A DNA stretch of 64,000 nt. Source: Hyphomicrobium denitrificans ATCC 51888 (GTDB lineage: Bacteria > Pseudomonadota > Alphaproteobacteria > Rhizobiales > Hyphomicrobiaceae). Below, piece after piece: positions 61,496 to 64,000 of the stretch. Made by a program: the position numbers and the translations under genes. A model generated the notes under the pieces. It saw nothing but the letters and a program-made list of their open reading frames with translations. It did no database searches and was not told where the DNA came from. The first letter of the stretch is position 1. Every line of letters starts with the position of its first letter. The DNA is taken from NCBI RefSeq assembly GCF_000143145.1, contig NC_014313.1, positions 124,001 through 188,000 on the forward strand. The letters run 5' to 3'.

Positions 61496-61534
61496 GCGGC
61501 GAAGGCCTGTCGCTCGCTGACGGGCGCCGCTTTT
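61496..61534 (+). terminator. Terminator after pglE
   Basis: GCGGC, bulge gaag, GCCTGTC, loop gctcgct, GACGGGC, GCCGC and then TTTT. A 12-pair interrupted stem (one G-U pair) with a T-run, 37 bases past the pglE stop. The rest of 61460-61797 shows no supported gene. Confidence 0.62.
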
Positions 61535-61797
61535 GCATTCTTGTGATTGTCGAGTACTTCACACGCGAGTGCTTGGCTCTCGCGGCGGACACCTCGTTGC
61601 CGGGCCATCACGTCGCTCGTGAGCTGACAATGCGCTCACGCCGAACGAGTTTGTAAGTAGGTCCTTCACGGGCGATAACCAGAACGGACTCCAGTTATGA
61701 GTGAGCACCTTGGGGACAAGGTCACGAGCAGAACCGTCCTGACGTCAAGCGTGGGCGCTTTAGGTAGTCGGATTGAGATCCAACGCGTCGGTGAGTA

Positions 61798-62643
61798 CTA
61801 TTTTGCTTGGTCTTTTCCGTCTCGCTGTGAGACTAAGCTCGAGGCCATAGCGTGTTCATTTACGGGTGCGTCGTTTAGTATGGACAATCGTTGACGGCGC
61901 CAGAGACGATAGACTTTCGCTGCTCTGAAGCGGGCTTGCAGCGCCGCGTAGCGCAAGCCCATGAAGCCGCCGGTGATGTGTCGCCTGACGATGTAGTACT
62001 TATAAAAGTTCAGCGGGAATTCGATCGTCAGGCGCGCCAATGTGAGTGCCGGACTGGTGATTGAGGCGTGTTCGGCCGCAAGCGACATGCGCCTGTCCAG
62101 TTTGGCCCTCATGTGCTCGAACGAGCGGATCGAAAAATGGTGGATGGGCGCATTGAGGCGTCCTACGGCATGGCCGTCTGTCACGACGGTGTCATGAACG
62201 TGCGAGTCCCGGAAACGCACGATCCGGCGGTCGTAGAGCCTGACGCACCAATGGTCCCGAGCCCAGATGCGGGGCTTGATCCGCTGCGGGTAGATGACGT
62301 GGATCGGCATGCCGTATGCCGCATGCTTTGGCGCGCCCGAACGGAATAGTTCCGTAATTTTCGTCCGAAGTTCTGGCGAGACGACTTCGTCGGCGTCCAG
62401 GTTCAAGACCCAGTCGCGGTGGCACTGCTCTTCGGCAAATCTTTTTTGCCTGCCAAAGCCAAGCCACGTCTGTGAAATTACGCGTGCGTGGGCTCCTTGG
62501 GCAACGGACACTGTATCGTCGGTGCTGCCGCTGTCGACGACCACGACTTCATCAACCCACGGTTCAACCGACCGAATTGTTCTGGCAATGCGATCGGCCT
62601 CGTTTTGAGCAATGATGAAGCACGATATAGGCAGTCTGGACAT
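61798..62643 (-). CDS. WaaE/KdtX-like family 2 glycosyltransferase
   Basis: 281 residues from ATG 62641-62643. MSRLPISCFIIAQNEADRIA, VVVVDSGSTDDTV, WLGFGRQKRFAEEQC, WVLNLDADEVVSPEL and the C-terminal ITSPALTLARLTIEFPLNFY membrane-proximal part match WaaE-type LPS core glucosyltransferases. Convergent with the polysaccharide cluster and possibly serving the LPS core that accepts the glycan. Confidence 0.85.
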   Translation of the reverse strand: MSRLPISCFIIAQNEADRIARTIRSVEPWVDEVVVVDSGSTDDTVSVAQGAHARVISQTWLGFGRQKRFAEEQCHRDWVLNLDADEVVSPELRTKITELFRSGAPKHAAYGMPIHVIYPQRIKPRIWARDHWCVRLYDRRIVRFRDSHVHDTVVTDGHAVGRLNAPIHHFSIRSFEHMRAKLDRRMSLAAEHASITSPALTLARLTIEFPLNFYKYYIVRRHITGGFMGLRYAALQARFRAAKVYRLWRRQRLSILNDAPVNEHAMASSLVSQRDGKDQAK

Positions 62644-62984
62644 ATCAGGCGAAATCTCCCCTCCCCCCGGGTGGTTGAACGCCATCCGTCTCGGCTCGAT
62701 GTGCATTTCATCGCGTCGCCAGTCAAGATGTCTGGAAAGAGTAGGGCGCTTGGCCAGCTTTATTATCTCTCGATTTTCTGCTGGTCGCGGCTAGCGGCCT
62801 TTATCTCAGAACGCTCAAATGGGCGCTTTCAGAAACTTCCAGCTAAATCCTGGCGCATTGTATATCAAATTGCTTTTGCTATCGAGGTTTTTAGGTCAAA
62901 CGCACGGGAGCTCATAAAAGGTCCCGTTTTATATGGCATATTCATGCAATTCATTATGCGGAATATCCGTATTGTACTAATAAT

Positions 62985-63001
62985 ATATCGCAATGCGATA
63001 T
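62985..63001. promoter_or_regulatory. 17-bp perfect palindrome upstream of dmd
   Basis: ATATCGCA-A-TGCGATAT, 8-bp arms around a central A, 267 bases before the dehydrogenase start. A likely regulator binding site in an AT-rich promoter region; regulator unknown. Confidence 0.5.
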
Positions 63002-63232
63002 GTTGTGCGGCGAGCGCGCTCATGACCTGCCTGTGACCGCAGCGTACACACGTCATGACGAACCGTTTCATCGGGCTGCTTGACGCACTGCTCGAGAGCT
63101 TGTTTAGGCCCAGAGCAACGGTTATCCTTTGAGTTGACCGAAACTGCCGCACTTTGCATGTGCAGCAGGAATCTACCTCCTAAGGAGTAATCGGTCGTGA
63201 CAATAGACGCGAGGCATCGCGCCATAGCCAAT

Positions 63233-63256
63233 CCTTGGTTCTCGGGAGAACCAAGG
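63233..63256 (+). promoter_or_regulatory. Hairpin overlapping the ribosome-binding site of dmd
   Basis: CCTTGGTTCTC-gg-GAGAACCAAGG (about ten real pairs, four-base loop). The 3' arm covers AAGG of the AAGGAG ribosome site at 63253-63258, nine bases before the ATG. Folding would hide the site, so it may regulate translation. Confidence 0.6.
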
Positions 63257-63264
63257 AGTCCTAA

Positions 63265-64000
<736 letters not shown>

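Noticed and set aside
61697..61894. 65-codon plus-strand frame
   Set aside because: Overlaps the end of the glycosyltransferase on the other strand and lacks a ribosome site.

Overview
The window comes from a methylotrophic alphaproteobacterium, most probably Hyphomicrobium or a close relative. Two host genes support this. At the left edge is formate-tetrahydrofolate ligase, a C1 enzyme. At the right edge is a dimethylamine dehydrogenase whose N-terminus carries the FMN-linking Cys30 and Gln60 (mature numbering), the latter separating it from trimethylamine dehydrogenase. Genus assignment is an inference from these proteins and the overall GC-rich codon use.

Host layout: fhs (partial, minus, 1-1396); pglF (2318-4273); a surface-polysaccharide cluster on the plus strand (49274-61459); a waaE-like glycosyltransferase (minus, 61798-62643); and the start of dimethylamine dehydrogenase (63268-end). 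PglF, PglE, PglD and PglC form a complete UDP-N,N'-diacetylbacillosamine synthesis and phosphosugar-transfer set. CapE, CapF and CapG make UDP-N-acetyl-L-fucosamine, and a WbuB-like enzyme probably transfers it. A Wzx-like flippase, a Wzy-like polymerase and further glycosyltransferases complete a Wzx/Wzy-type lipid-linked glycan pathway.

A 43.6 kb prophage (5271-48909) splits this cluster, lying inside an O-antigen ligase/polymerase (Wzy_C family) gene on the minus strand. Both ends carry the 14-bp direct repeat actcccgtagggag. The junctions are in frame on both sides. In the lysogen the integrase is fused to the C-terminal half of the host membrane protein, and the N-terminal half of the host protein takes the last seven codons of the free-phage integrase. 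Excision would restore a 409-residue integrase and an intact host protein of about 425-442 residues.

Prophage layout: a leftward early operon (15558 to 4326) with many tiny overlapping genes, ERF and YqaJ-type recombination proteins, HNH nucleases, excisionase and integrase. A control region (15559-17006) holds an XRE repressor, a membrane protein and three copies of an operator-like GTAA-N7-TTAC palindrome. A rightward early operon (17772-21999) encodes a lambda O-like initiator with six 11-12 bp phased iterons inside its gene and a NusG/RfaH-like protein. A second regulator region lies at 22027-24199. Two terminator-like hairpins precede the late genes (24809-48803).

The late genes are P22-like (podovirus): terminase subunits, P22-type portal, scaffold, capsid, gp4-like and gp10-like head-closure proteins, ejection proteins, a beta-helix tailspike, endolysin and overlapping Rz/Rz1 spanins. 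An ADP-ribosyltransferase-like protein lies near the right end. Four free-standing HNH-AP2 homing-type endonuclease genes are scattered through the prophage. I saw no tRNA or rRNA genes, CRISPR arrays or insertion sequences.
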